Positions 28,673-36,984 of a stretch of DNA of 64,000 nt are shown here, in pieces (within the stretch, counting starts at the first letter, position 1; every line of letters begins with the position of its first letter). The notes beneath the pieces are model-generated. The model ran no database searches. It was not told the DNA's origin and saw only the letters and a list, made by a program, of their open reading frames with translations. This stretch comes from Marinobacter salexigens (GTDB taxonomy: Bacteria; Pseudomonadota; Gammaproteobacteria; Pseudomonadales; Oleiphilaceae): positions 744,001-808,000 of the forward strand of contig NZ_NIHC01000001.1 of the NCBI RefSeq assembly GCF_002806945.1. The letters run 5' to 3'. Made by a program: the position numbers and the translations under genes.

Positions 28673-29448
28673 GATGTGCCCTCATCACCGGAATGTGTGC
28701 GCTCCCAGAGAAAGCTTAGAATGTGTTGGCCAACCAGCGGCTTTCGGTTCTTCTCTGCATACCCGGCAATGTTCATCAGGCAGCCGCAATCCGTTGTCAC
28801 AAACTCACCTGCACCGGTGTCGACGAGAGCGTCTACCTTCTCGCTAACCATGGCTCCGGAGATTTCCGGATGGCGCACGGCAAAGGTGCCGCCAAAGCCG
28901 CAGCATTCCTCTGCACGAACCTGCTCAACCAGCTTTACGTTGTTGAGTTGCCCGATCAACTGAGGACCAACCTCTGCAATACCCATTTCCCGGCGAGCCG
29001 AGCAGGAGGTGTGCATAGCAAGGGTTGTGGGCTTGCCCAGATCCTCCAGTTTTATGTGGCAAACATTCAGGAGGAAATCCGTTAGCTCCCAGGTTCGGGC
29101 TGCAATGCTGGTCGCCCTGGCTTCATGATCTGTATGTTTGAAGAGGTCTGGATAATGTTTGCGCATCATCCCGCCACAGGAGCCCGAAGGCACAACGATG
29201 GGCCAGTCCTCCGGGAACAGGCCAAGTTGGGCCTTAGCCACGGCGCGGGCTTCATCATGATAGCCAGAGGTATAAGCGGGTTGACCGCAACAGGTTTGAT
29301 CTTCCGGAAAGCAAACCGTAATACCTTCCCGTTCAAGCAGCTGAATGCCTGCCATGCCGGCATCGGGGTAGAACATGTCTATCAGGCAGGTCGCGTAAAA
29401 ATAAACGTTGGAGGGTTTTGGTGGATAAACCTTAATGGGGTCTGCCAT
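28669..29448 (-). CDS. lutA: lactate utilization protein LutA
   Basis: 259-residue protein with two CCG domains: CLIDMFYPDAGMAGIQLLEREGITVCFPEDQTCCGQPAYTSG and a second with CSARREMGIAE...ECCGFGGTFAVRHPE. It belongs to the GlcF/glycerol-3-phosphate dehydrogenase subunit C group. It is the first gene of lutA-lutB-lutC-EamA. The ribosome site is weak. No lactate permease (LldP) or LutR/LldR gene is adjacent; the nearest regulator is the GntR gene at 24.2 kb. Confidence 0.92.
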   Translation of the reverse strand: MADPIKVYPPKPSNVYFYATCLIDMFYPDAGMAGIQLLEREGITVCFPEDQTCCGQPAYTSGYHDEARAVAKAQLGLFPEDWPIVVPSGSCGGMMRKHYPDLFKHTDHEARATSIAARTWELTDFLLNVCHIKLEDLGKPTTLAMHTSCSARREMGIAEVGPQLIGQLNNVKLVEQVRAEECCGFGGTFAVRHPEISGAMVSEKVDALVDTGAGEFVTTDCGCLMNIAGYAEKNRKPLVGQHILSFLWERTHSGDEGTS

Positions 29449-29564
29449 AGGGTGCCACTCAAGCTGATTAGCGTTCTTGTTCAGTAATCATAGAGTGGTG
29501 ATTGGCCAGGTGCCAGGCTACTTTTGTGGGAGGAGGTGTGCGGTCGCGAATGGAGAGGAGAGAA

Positions 29565-29583
29565 CGGCGGCTTTCAGCCGCCG
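29565..29583 (-). terminator. hairpin downstream of the ComEA-like gene
   Basis: A perfect 8-bp stem CGGCGGCT / AGCCGCCG with a 3-nt loop. On the minus strand TTCTCTCC follows. It fits termination of the 29886 transcript. Confidence 0.5.
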
Positions 29584-29616
29584 CCAGGTAAGCTATTGTG
29601 CAATAAGTCCAGCCGC

Positions 29617-29886
29617 TTACTTTACAGTTAAACGCTCAGCGTTCTTTTCAACGGTACGAGCGCCAATGCCTTTCACGTTGGACAGATCCTCTGGCGCTTT
29701 AAAAGGGCCATTGGCGTCGCGATAAGCGACGATGGCTTCGGCCTTGCTTGCGCCAATGCCGTCGAGGTTCGCCAGGGTTGCTGCGTCTGCGCTGTTGATA
29801 TTAATTGCTGGTTGTTCCGCATAGGCAAATCCTGTTGCCAGGCTGAATAGCAGAACCAGAGCGGCGAAAAATGATGTGTGCTTCAT
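29617..29886 (-). CDS. ComEA-like helix-hairpin-helix DNA-binding protein
   Basis: 89 residues: a signal peptide ending AYA (about 1-24) and one helix-hairpin-helix pair (ININSADAATLANLDGIGASKAEAIVAYRDANG, LSNVKGIGARTVEKN). Short exported ComEA-type proteins bind DNA in the periplasm and help pull it in during natural transformation; in many gammaproteobacteria the role is untested. GGAGTCACTC precedes the ATG. The Csr-type RNA lies just upstream. Confidence 0.85.
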   Translation of the reverse strand: MKHTSFFAALVLLFSLATGFAYAEQPAININSADAATLANLDGIGASKAEAIVAYRDANGPFKAPEDLSNVKGIGARTVEKNAERLTVK

Positions 29887-30015
29887 GTGAGTGACTCCTG
29901 AGGCTAAGGTGCGTCTTTATGGTTATGAGTCAGGGCGCAATACAGCAGGAGCAGGTTTTGTGGCTTTATGGAGTGAGGGCTGAATGCGAAGAGAGGTAGC
30001 AGAATACGTGTGAAA

Positions 30016-30232
30016 GACAGTGCACGGACAAGGACCACATTCCATGTGATCCTCTGTTCCGTGGCTGACCCCCGCCTGTTCCCTCAGGCTGCGCTCTTCC
30101 TGAGCGCTTCATCCCTGGTCGTCCTTGAAAAGCCCAAATCCTTCGGGCAGTACCAATTCCTTTTGACAGCTCCAGTTCCATGGAGCATTCATCCCTGTGC
30201 CACCGGTCCTTGCTGGCTTGTCATCCCTGACA
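30016..30232 (-). ncRNA. probable CsrB/Rsm-type sponge RNA for CsrA
   Basis: The minus strand between comEA and the DUF3096 gene carries about a dozen GGA motifs, many in hairpin loops: 30219-30232 (TGTC-AGGGAT-GACA), 30169-30186 (GCTCCA-TGGAAC-TGGAGC), 30132-30148 (GCCCGAA-GGA-TTTGGGC), 30091-30107 (GCGCTC-AGGAA-GAGCGC), 30074-30089 (GCCTG-AGGGAA-CAGGC) and 30032-30052. CAGGGATG recurs three times, close to the CAGGATG repeat of CsrB. Such RNAs titrate CsrA/RsmA away from mRNAs. A -10 box and a GacA-like site lie upstream. No sensible reading frame explains the sequence. The 3' end is uncertain, because the last stem is followed by only a weak U-rich stretch. Confidence 0.75.
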
Positions 30233-30238
30233 CTGCTT

Positions 30239-30244
30239 ATTCTA
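30239..30244 (-). promoter_or_regulatory. -10 box of the sponge RNA
   Basis: TAGAAT on the minus strand, 7 nt before the predicted start near 30232. No good -35 box is visible, as expected for a promoter that needs an activator. Confidence 0.6.
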
Positions 30245-30287
30245 GCGGGCGTGTATTTGTGAACCACGGGATATTGGCTCGTTGGTT

Positions 30288-30305
30288 TGTGAGACATCTC
30301 CTACA
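30288..30305. promoter_or_regulatory. GacA-box-like palindrome
   Basis: TGTGAGACATCTCCTACA matches 12 of the 14 defined positions of the GacA upstream site TGTAAG-N2-AT-N2-CTTACA. Its centre is about 64 bp before the predicted RNA start, near where the site lies in Pseudomonas rsm promoters. Confidence 0.65.
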
Positions 30306-30344
30306 AGCTGCGTAGGCCCGAGCCATATCGATCAAAGCGATATG

Positions 30345-30488
30345 TTATAGCGAGTGCCCAAGCAGCCCCAGAACGCCGAGTGTGATCAGGTAACCGGCCA
30401 CTATGTAGTTGAGTAAACGGGGAAATACCAGAACGCCAATGCCTGCACCCAAACTGATGAGCGGGGCGAGTTCCAGATGAATAGTCAT
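30345..30488 (-). CDS. DUF3096 family membrane microprotein
   Basis: 47 residues with two hydrophobic helices: LELAPLISLGAGIGVLVFPRLLNYIVAGYLITLGVLGLLG. This is the DUF3096 pattern, an inner-membrane hairpin of unknown function. AGAGGACAG precedes ATG 30488. Its stop lies 40 bp before the GacA-like site of the sponge RNA, on the same strand. Confidence 0.75.
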   Translation of the reverse strand: MTIHLELAPLISLGAGIGVLVFPRLLNYIVAGYLITLGVLGLLGHSL

Positions 30489-30655
30489 AACTGTCCTCTG
30501 TGATTTTCTAGAAAATGAAATGATTCCGCCGGCGGCGATCAGGGCGGAACCTCTTGGCGAGTGTGTCCGTATTGGCCCAAAATGCAGATAGACGTGTGAA
30601 ATATGTAATTCAGGCTAACACATTTTCCCCATCAACCTTTTTGGAGTAAACAGCA

Positions 30656-31450
30656 ATGTCTGAAAGAACCATCTGGATAACCGGCGCATCCTCCGGTATT
30701 GGCGAGGCGTTGGCAGCCCGATTCGCGCAAGAAGGGGCTAATCTTGTGTTTTCTGCACGCCGCGAAAGTGAGTTGGCTCGAGTCGCTGAGCGTTGCCGCA
30801 ACAAAGGTTTGAGTGCAGATCAGGTTCTGGTTCTGCCTCTGGATGTTACAGACTGGGATGCCTTGCCAGGCGCAGTACAAACCGTGCTCGACAAGTTTGG
30901 CCAAGTTGACCTGTTGATCAACAACGCTGGCGTGTCCCAGCGTTCACTGTGTGTGGATACGGACATGTCGGTTTACCGCCAGTTGATGGAAGTGGATGTG
31001 ATGGGACAGATTGCCCTTACCAAAGCGGTATTGCCCCACATGCTTGCGCGAGGTGCCGGCCATATTGCCGTGACAGCCAGTGTGGCCGGTAAGGTCGGCG
31101 CGCCTCTGCGCACCGGTTATTGTGCAGCCAAGCACGCGGTTATGGGCTTCTTTGACTCCCTACGAACAGAAGTTGAAGATCAGGGGATTCATGTGTCTAC
31201 AATTGTTCCCGGTTTTATTCGAACGGACATCGCCCGTAATGCCCTTGCCGGTGACGGTAAGACTTCAGGCCAGGACGATGACGACATAATCAACGGTATG
31301 GATGTGAACGACTGTGCTGCCGTTGTCGTTAAAGGCTTGAATGAGAAAAAGCGTGAGATCCCCGTGGGAAAGGGCAAGGAAATGGCTGCTCTTTGGGTCA
31401 AGCGGCTGTCACCGGAACTGTTGTTCCGCCTGGCCAAGGGAACCAAATAA
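30656..31450 (+). CDS. SDR family oxidoreductase
   Basis: 264-residue short-chain dehydrogenase: GASSGIG nucleotide site at 10-16, NNAG (about 90), Ser in TASVAG and YCAAK (catalytic Tyr and Lys). The C-terminal LNEKKREIPVGKGKEMAALWVKRLSPELLFRLAKG tail resembles DHRS7-like membrane-associated SDRs. The substrate is unknown. TTGGAGTAA precedes the ATG. It converges with the DUF72 gene, with a terminator between. Confidence 0.85.
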   Translation: MSERTIWITGASSGIGEALAARFAQEGANLVFSARRESELARVAERCRNKGLSADQVLVLPLDVTDWDALPGAVQTVLDKFGQVDLLINNAGVSQRSLCVDTDMSVYRQLMEVDVMGQIALTKAVLPHMLARGAGHIAVTASVAGKVGAPLRTGYCAAKHAVMGFFDSLRTEVEDQGIHVSTIVPGFIRTDIARNALAGDGKTSGQDDDDIINGMDVNDCAAVVVKGLNEKKREIPVGKGKEMAALWVKRLSPELLFRLAKGTK

Positions 31451-31473
31451 GCGACCCAGTCTGTTGCACGGCT

Positions 31474-32319
31474 TTAGAACAGTCCCAATTGGGGCTGTTT
31501 TTCATTGAAGCGCAGGGGTTCTATTCCACCCGCTCGTGCGCCTAAAAGCTCGGTCCATAATTCTGTCAGGCCCAGCGCATCGCCAATATCCGGCATGTGC
31601 AGGAAAAACCAGGGGCGCCGATCTTCCTCAATCCATGTGGCCACCCGTTCAACCCAGGGGGCCAGAAAACGACGATTGGCTTCCTGATTCGGGTGGCCAA
31701 TGTAGCGGATTACCGGAGCTGCATCGCCGGGGAGTAAATGCACTGGTACTCGAGGCTTCTTGCGCTGGGCTTCTATGGTGATGTCGTTATCCGGCACGGC
31801 TGCGAACAGTGCTCGGGTATCCATACATACGCGGGCAATGTTGCGTTCACGAAGACCTCGATTCAGTGCTTTTTCCGCTTCGCCCTTGCTGAAAAAAGCG
31901 CTGTGACGAACCTCTACTGTGCAGGTGAGCGGTGCTGGCAGGGCATCAATAAACTGCCACAGATTATGCAGGTGCCCTGGGCTAAAGGCGGCGGGAAGCT
32001 GCAGCAAAAACGGGCCAAGCACATCGTTCAGCGGCGCGATAATGTTCAGGAAATCCCGCATGTCGGCGTCTACACCAGACAGTAATCGGTCGTGGGTGAT
32101 GGTGCGGGGAAATTTGAGCAGAAAGCGAAAACCGTCTGAGACCTGCGAGCGCCATTGCAGGCACTGTTCCTGGCTTGGCGTCGCATAAAAGGTTGTATTG
32201 CCCTCAACACAATTGAACACTTGGCTGTAACGGCCCAGAGGGCTTTCGCTTGGAGGCAGCAGGCTGTTCCACGCGGGGTGTTGCCATTGAGGTAAGCCGA
32301 GAAAGTAGGGAAGCGCCAT
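31474..32319 (-). CDS. DUF72 domain protein (YecE-like)
   Basis: 281 residues of the DUF72 TIM-barrel family: FNCVEGNTTFYATPSQEQCLQWRSQVSDGFRFLLKFPRTITHD, then FLLQLPAAFSP and TVEVRHSAFF. The family is widespread with no proven activity. Its 3' end overlaps the terminator of the SDR gene. Confidence 0.88.
   Translation of the reverse strand: MALPYFLGLPQWQHPAWNSLLPPSESPLGRYSQVFNCVEGNTTFYATPSQEQCLQWRSQVSDGFRFLLKFPRTITHDRLLSGVDADMRDFLNIIAPLNDVLGPFLLQLPAAFSPGHLHNLWQFIDALPAPLTCTVEVRHSAFFSKGEAEKALNRGLRERNIARVCMDTRALFAAVPDNDITIEAQRKKPRVPVHLLPGDAAPVIRYIGHPNQEANRRFLAPWVERVATWIEEDRRPWFFLHMPDIGDALGLTELWTELLGARAGGIEPLRFNEKQPQLGLF
31479..31502 (+). terminator. rho-independent terminator of the SDR gene
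   Basis: ACAGTCCC / GGGGCTGT (8 bp with one G-U), AATT loop, followed by a short T-run. It lies 28 bp after the SDR stop and inside the end of the DUF72 gene. Confidence 0.65.
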
Positions 32320-32363
32320 TGTCAGTTATCAGTGGTTCCGGATGTCAGGGCGGTGAGCTTGCG

Positions 32364-33491
32364 CTATAGCTTACCGTATCCGGAATGACGATGCCGCCTG
32401 CCGCTGAGGATTGATACCAAATGGCTCAAGGCATGGAACAGCGCCATCAAGAGGGGAGCCAGCAGCCATAGTAGCCAGCTGCCGATGTAAAGCGCCGGGA
32501 TCAGCAGTAGCAGCCAGCCGATAAACTGAACGGCGGCCACAGGGTAGCCAAGTACTTCTGCAATACCTGCAAACAGGTCGTTGATAATACTGGGGTGGGT
32601 TATTACGAGGTAACCGGCGCCAATAACCAGAGGCCACTTGGCGTAGCGGGCACTGCGCAGAACCATTTTGCCACTGCGGCTGACCCGAGCCGCCAGTGCC
32701 GCAGTGCGGGTACCTCGGCTTGCCCCCTTGGTGGTGACAGCTGCCGCTCGCCCAACTCGGAGCACTTTTACGGCGCTGACAAAGATCAAAGCATCAACAG
32801 AGGCCCAACCAATATCACCTGCGGTGATCTCGTTACCGGAGCGGTAGTTCTTCTCCAAATCACGGATGCCGCTGGCGAAAAACTGGTTTAGCCCTTCCAG
32901 CACCCGTTCCGTACCAATCCATTGGGTTGTGCCTTGGTCATCCACAACAAACTGGCCGAGAAAATCGTGCCCCTCGCTTTTTATGAAATTAACCGCGTAC
33001 CAGCCCCGTTCTTTTGGTGAGAGATTGTTGCCTTCGGTTGCGGGTTGCTTTGCTGTTGATGATGGCTCCGGGGTACCGGTAAAGAACCGCTTGACGGCCT
33101 GGTACTGACGAGACGCTTTGTTCATCCATTCAATGGTGCTGATGGGCTGGCCTGCAAACAGCTGAATGGGAGGAAGGATGTCCTCGCCATAGCGCTTCAG
33201 GATACTCCGGAACTTTGGCTCGGCAGAGTAAAGCGGAAACAACTCCCTGGCCATGTCGGGATAGCGCATGAACGCCGCCTTGGCCTTCAACAGCAGGAGA
33301 GGGTCATCGGCCATATCCAGCAGTATCGCCTGGATTTCAACCGGCTCTTGTTCAATGCCGGGAAAGTCGCCCAGCACGTCGTTGGCATGAATGTTAATCA
33401 GCTTCTGCTCAATGGGCACCGGTTTGGCGATCGTGCTGAAAACCGCCGCCATCAGCACGGCCATTGCACAAATCAGGAGGAGCTTTTTCAA
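32364..33491 (-). CDS. exported membrane protein, unknown
   Basis: I do not recognise this 375-residue protein. It starts with a TTG codon and a signal sequence or anchor (KKLLLICAMAVLMAAVFSTIA). A mostly helical soluble region follows, rich in short Pro/Leu motifs (ILLDMADDPLLLLKAKAAFMRYPDMARELFPLY). The C-terminal 100 residues hold two or three membrane helices (WPLVIGAGYLVI; VQFIGWLLLLIPALYIGSWLLWLLAPLLMALF). It is divergent from the Na/Pi cotransporter gene. Confidence 0.65.
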   Translation of the reverse strand: MKKLLLICAMAVLMAAVFSTIAKPVPIEQKLINIHANDVLGDFPGIEQEPVEIQAILLDMADDPLLLLKAKAAFMRYPDMARELFPLYSAEPKFRSILKRYGEDILPPIQLFAGQPISTIEWMNKASRQYQAVKRFFTGTPEPSSTAKQPATEGNNLSPKERGWYAVNFIKSEGHDFLGQFVVDDQGTTQWIGTERVLEGLNQFFASGIRDLEKNYRSGNEITAGDIGWASVDALIFVSAVKVLRVGRAAAVTTKGASRGTRTAALAARVSRSGKMVLRSARYAKWPLVIGAGYLVITHPSIINDLFAGIAEVLGYPVAAVQFIGWLLLLIPALYIGSWLLWLLAPLLMALFHALSHLVSILSGRRHRHSGYGKL

Positions 33492-33621
33492 ATGGTCACC
33501 CGCGAATTTCTATTATTCATACCCGCCAGTTTAGCGCGAACTGAGTGAGTTGGAGTTGTTCCATTTCTGCTATCGTTATCAGAATGCGGCCACGAAGGCG
33601 CCAACTCCGGGTTCTATGTAA

Positions 33622-35484
33622 ATGACCAGAATGAAATCGTTTGTACTACCGGTGCTCGCGCTGATGATATTGTCTGCCAGCTTCTGGTACAGCACCGGCT
33701 GGCTGCAGCTGTGTGCGGGCCTGGCATTGTTTCTGTTTGGTATGCAGTGCCTTGAAGAGGGCCTGAAAGAGCTGGCCGGTAGCCGGCTGGAACAGCTTTT
33801 GGAGCGCAGCACCGCCACCCCTTTCAAAGGGCTGATGTTTGGTGTGGGCGGCACCATGATTCTGCAATCCACCACCCTGATGTCCCTGTTAACCATTGCG
33901 TTTATCAGCACCGGGTTGATTCACCTGGCAGGCGGTATCTCCATTTTGCTGGGTATCAATCTCGGCACCAGCGGTGGTATCTGGCTGCTTGCGGCGGCGG
34001 GCCAGAATCTCAGCCTGAGCCCGCTGGCGTTGCCGTTGCTGGTGTTTGGTGTTCTCGCAGGCTTTAGCTCGCCAAAAGGTAAGGCGTTTGGCCGCATTGT
34101 GCTCGGGATTGCCTTTATCTTCCTGGGAATTGACCAGATCAAAGGCGGGTTCACCGAGTTTGGTGGGGCAATTGATTTTACCGGATCCGTGGACAGCAGT
34201 TTTATCGTTCAGCTCAGCTTTGTTGCTGCTGGCCTGGCGTTAACAGCGGTTCTTCAGTCCAGCCATGCCACACTGATGCTGGTGCTGGCAGCTTTGGCCG
34301 GAGGCCAGATAGAGCTATGGCAAGGGGTTGCCGTCGCAATTGGCGGCAACATTGGCAGTAGCGTAACCACCGCTATTGTCGGGTGGCTCGGCGGTAATCG
34401 CAGTGGTCAGCGGCTGGCCTTGGTGCATGTGTTGTTCAATACTCTCACCGGTGTAGTAGCGCTTCTGCTGCTATCTCCGCTCACATGGCTCTCCCAGGCT
34501 ACTATGGCCATGTTTGGCGCAGGTGATAACTCACTGCTGCAACTGGCTATGTTTCAGACGCTGTTCAATGCCATTGGCGTACTGCTGTTCTGGCCCTGGC
34601 AGAAACAGCTGGAACGCAGTTTGCGCCGAATATTGCCGGATCGTGCAGAGCCCGTTGTGTTGATTACGGATGCAGCCACCGGGCCGCGCAATCTTATAGA
34701 GCAACGGGCGTTACCAGAGAGCCACGCCCGTTACCTGAGCGAAGCAGCATTGGCTTCGGTTGATACGGCCTCCCGGGCGGTTGTTCAGGAGCTGCAACAC
34801 CTTGGTCGGCTGAGTCTTGAGGTCATCTGTCATGCACTGTTTCAGCCGGTTGAACAGCTGATCGCGAGAGAGGTGGATGAAGCGCGCCTGAACGCCAGGC
34901 CAGATGATTCCGAAGGGCTGGATACGGAAGACCTGTATCGGCGCCATATTAAAGTGGTCTATTCCGAGTTGCTGGGTTTTATGAGCCGGCTGGATACCAC
35001 GAAAGACGAGGAACACCAGCAATTCTGGATGACCTGCCAAATGGCGGCGTTGCAACTGGTGGATGCGGTGAAAGATGCAAAAGCGCTGCAAAAGAATCTT
35101 GGCCGATATTTGCGCGATGATCGCTCGCCAGCCCACGAGCACTACATGGAACTACGCCGGCATCTGCTTTGGGTATTACGGCAAGTGCGCGAGGTCAGCA
35201 GCCTGGAAGTGCCGGATGACGTGTGGCGCAACCGCCTGGACTGGGTGGACAGTGAGGCGGCAAAATTTGATTCCGGCTTCCGCCACCGAATCTTCAGCGA
35301 TGTGCGCAAAGGCCAACTTAATAACCTGCAAGCCAGCTCCTTGATGCATGACCTGGGTTATTCCGTTCGCATAACGCAAAGCTTCCGGAATGTGCTGCAG
35401 TTGGGGCTGGCGGATGGGGATGAACTACTGCGGGAAGTGCGCAGACTGGGGAGTGATGATGATTTGCCACTTATCCGGATGTGA
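33622..35484 (+). CDS. Na/Pi cotransporter family protein with PhoU-like tail
   Basis: 620 residues. Two Na/Pi-cotransporter repeats carry paired motifs GGTMILQSTTLMSLLTIAFISTGLI and LTAVLQSSHATLMLVLAALAGG (the second with the classic QSS), within about eight to nine membrane helices. A soluble C-terminal region (about 380-610) is helical and PhoU-like. It probably moves phosphate with sodium, import or export not decidable. Starts at 33622 or 33631 are both possible. Confidence 0.88.
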   Translation: MTRMKSFVLPVLALMILSASFWYSTGWLQLCAGLALFLFGMQCLEEGLKELAGSRLEQLLERSTATPFKGLMFGVGGTMILQSTTLMSLLTIAFISTGLIHLAGGISILLGINLGTSGGIWLLAAAGQNLSLSPLALPLLVFGVLAGFSSPKGKAFGRIVLGIAFIFLGIDQIKGGFTEFGGAIDFTGSVDSSFIVQLSFVAAGLALTAVLQSSHATLMLVLAALAGGQIELWQGVAVAIGGNIGSSVTTAIVGWLGGNRSGQRLALVHVLFNTLTGVVALLLLSPLTWLSQATMAMFGAGDNSLLQLAMFQTLFNAIGVLLFWPWQKQLERSLRRILPDRAEPVVLITDAATGPRNLIEQRALPESHARYLSEAALASVDTASRAVVQELQHLGRLSLEVICHALFQPVEQLIAREVDEARLNARPDDSEGLDTEDLYRRHIKVVYSELLGFMSRLDTTKDEEHQQFWMTCQMAALQLVDAVKDAKALQKNLGRYLRDDRSPAHEHYMELRRHLLWVLRQVREVSSLEVPDDVWRNRLDWVDSEAAKFDSGFRHRIFSDVRKGQLNNLQASSLMHDLGYSVRITQSFRNVLQLGLADGDELLREVRRLGSDDDLPLIRM

Positions 35485-35520
35485 GCCGCTATCGCGTGGG
35501 ATTTCACATTGCTTTGAGGG

Positions 35521-35526
35521 TATAAT
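35521..35526 (+). promoter_or_regulatory. -10 box upstream of the DUF3592 gene
   Basis: TATAAT at 35521-35526, about 75 bp before the TTG start, without a clear -35 box. The predicted leader contains a GCCCC / GGGGC hairpin near 35541-35560. Confidence 0.35.
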
Positions 35527-35600
35527 CCTGCGCGCAGTTTGAGCGCCCCAGGACAGGGGCGTTGCATCCCAAATCTCAACGTTTAAAAAGGAAGATACCG

Positions 35601-36299
35601 TTGAAGACTCTGAACATTATCAAATACGTTTTTGCATTTATTGGTGCTTGCATGTTGGCTGGCGCCTTTGCCTCATACAGCAGCACAGCTTCATTTCTGG
35701 AGCGCTCTGAGACCGCACAAGGCACCGTTGTTGAGCTGATACGCTCCCGCTCCAGTGATTCGAATAGCTACTACCCAGTGGTCCAGTTCACTGCCCGCAA
35801 CGGCCGCGAAATTGAGTTCCAATCCAGCACAGGCTCTTACCCCGCGCCATATGATAGGGGCGAGCAGGTAACCGTACTTTATGAGTCCACTAACCCGGAA
35901 GACGCGGTGATCGACAGTTTCTTCTCGCTGTGGGGTGTGGTGTTAATTGTTGGCATTTTGGGTTCCGCTTTTGGGCTGGTTGGTGGAGGGATGATGTCTT
36001 ATGGCTTGCTAAAGGGCCGTTCAAAAGCCTATCTCCAGAAAAACGGTGTCCAGATTCACGCGTCGCTTCAAGGGGTAGAGCAAAACACTAGCTTGACCGT
36101 AAATGGCCGCAATCCGTTCAGGATTGTCTGCCAGTGGCAGCACCCGCAGACTCGTGAACTTCATGTTTTTCGTAGTGATAACCTTTGGTTTGATCCGACT
36201 GATCACGTTAACCAGGAGAAAGTTCCTGTGTTGGTGGATGAGGGGAATTTGAAGAGGTATTGGGTGGATACTTCGTTTTTGCCTAAGTTGGCGGGTTAG
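35601..36299 (+). CDS. DUF3592 domain membrane protein
   Basis: 232 residues with two membrane helices (about 5-25 and 112-140) flanking a DUF3592 domain (TAQGTVVEL...SYYPVVQFTARNGREIEFQSSTG, then YDRGEQVTVLYESTNPEDAVID). A second soluble part follows. The start is TTG 35601, supported by AAAAGGAAGA; the frame continues upstream without a better start. Function unknown. It is convergent with a second membrane protein of similar layout at 36309. Confidence 0.75.
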   Translation: MKTLNIIKYVFAFIGACMLAGAFASYSSTASFLERSETAQGTVVELIRSRSSDSNSYYPVVQFTARNGREIEFQSSTGSYPAPYDRGEQVTVLYESTNPEDAVIDSFFSLWGVVLIVGILGSAFGLVGGGMMSYGLLKGRSKAYLQKNGVQIHASLQGVEQNTSLTVNGRNPFRIVCQWQHPQTRELHVFRSDNLWFDPTDHVNQEKVPVLVDEGNLKRYWVDTSFLPKLAG

Positions 36300-36308
36300 G
36301 TAAAGTGC

Positions 36309-36920
36309 TTACATCAGTTGACTGATTTCCGCCTCCTCTGGAACAAGAGAGGGCGTATCTGGCTTGCGCCCCTTGAGCATATTTGCCAAGCGGCGCTCGC
36401 GCACTTTGTGCGCAGTGGGATCTAACTTCAACACTTTTAGCGGCACTGGATCACCTTCTTGGAGCTTGTCAAAAGTTTCCAGTTTGTTCATATAATAAGC
36501 GCCACTGTATTTCTGCCCATTAAACTGAAATTCAAACTCAACCAGCAGGTTGCACAGGTACTGACCCTCTCCCAGCGGTCGGTTGTTATTGTCGTACTCC
36601 TGGTGAAACTGACAGCCAGCTGTTTTCCGAGTCAATACGCCATCGACTTCTACGCCGTGTTTGCGCAGCAAAGCTTGTTCGTAGTAATAGCTGATGCTTG
36701 AGTAGGTAGCGATGAACGAGTATACGGAAAAGAATCCACCTATCAGTGCAAAGAAGCCTCCGAACACCATTGCGCCCCATTGGCCAAAGCCCAGGTAGAA
36801 AACACCTCCTCCCACAACTGCACAAATCAGGCCTATACCCAGCATCAAAAAGAAGATATCACGATTGTCTTTTATTGCTGTCCACAGAAGTGAGCGGTCA
36901 GTCGCGGCTTTTGTGTTCAT
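36309..36920 (-). CDS. DUF3592-like membrane protein
   Basis: 203 residues. Two N-terminal membrane helices (FLMLGIGLICAVVGGGVFYLG and MVFGGFFALIGGFFSVYSFIA) precede a soluble domain with VEVDGVLTRKTAGCQFHQ, LLVEFEFQFNGQKYSGAYYM and LQEGDPVPLKVLKLDP. That strand pattern resembles the DUF3592 protein on the opposite strand. It is the last of a probable three-gene operon after LemA. Function unknown. Confidence 0.6.
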   Translation of the reverse strand: MNTKAATDRSLLWTAIKDNRDIFFLMLGIGLICAVVGGGVFYLGFGQWGAMVFGGFFALIGGFFSVYSFIATYSSISYYYEQALLRKHGVEVDGVLTRKTAGCQFHQEYDNNNRPLGEGQYLCNLLVEFEFQFNGQKYSGAYYMNKLETFDKLQEGDPVPLKVLKLDPTAHKVRERRLANMLKGRKPDTPSLVPEEAEISQLM

Positions 36921-36984
36921 CTTGCACTCAATTGTAAGTTCATGGGTTGGCTGGAGACCGAATTGCGATGAAAAACAGCCACCT

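Noticed and set aside
30109-30232. Recurring TCATCCCTG on the plus strand, possible direct repeats or a small CRISPR-like array
   Set aside because: Spacing is irregular and the copies are only 8-9 bp. On the minus strand they read as CAGGGATG in hairpin loops, better explained by a CsrA-binding RNA.
29966-30315. Open frames of 71 and 101 codons on either strand in the comEA upstream gap
   Set aside because: Low-complexity translations with no ribosome site or family pattern; the RNA hairpins explain the sequence.
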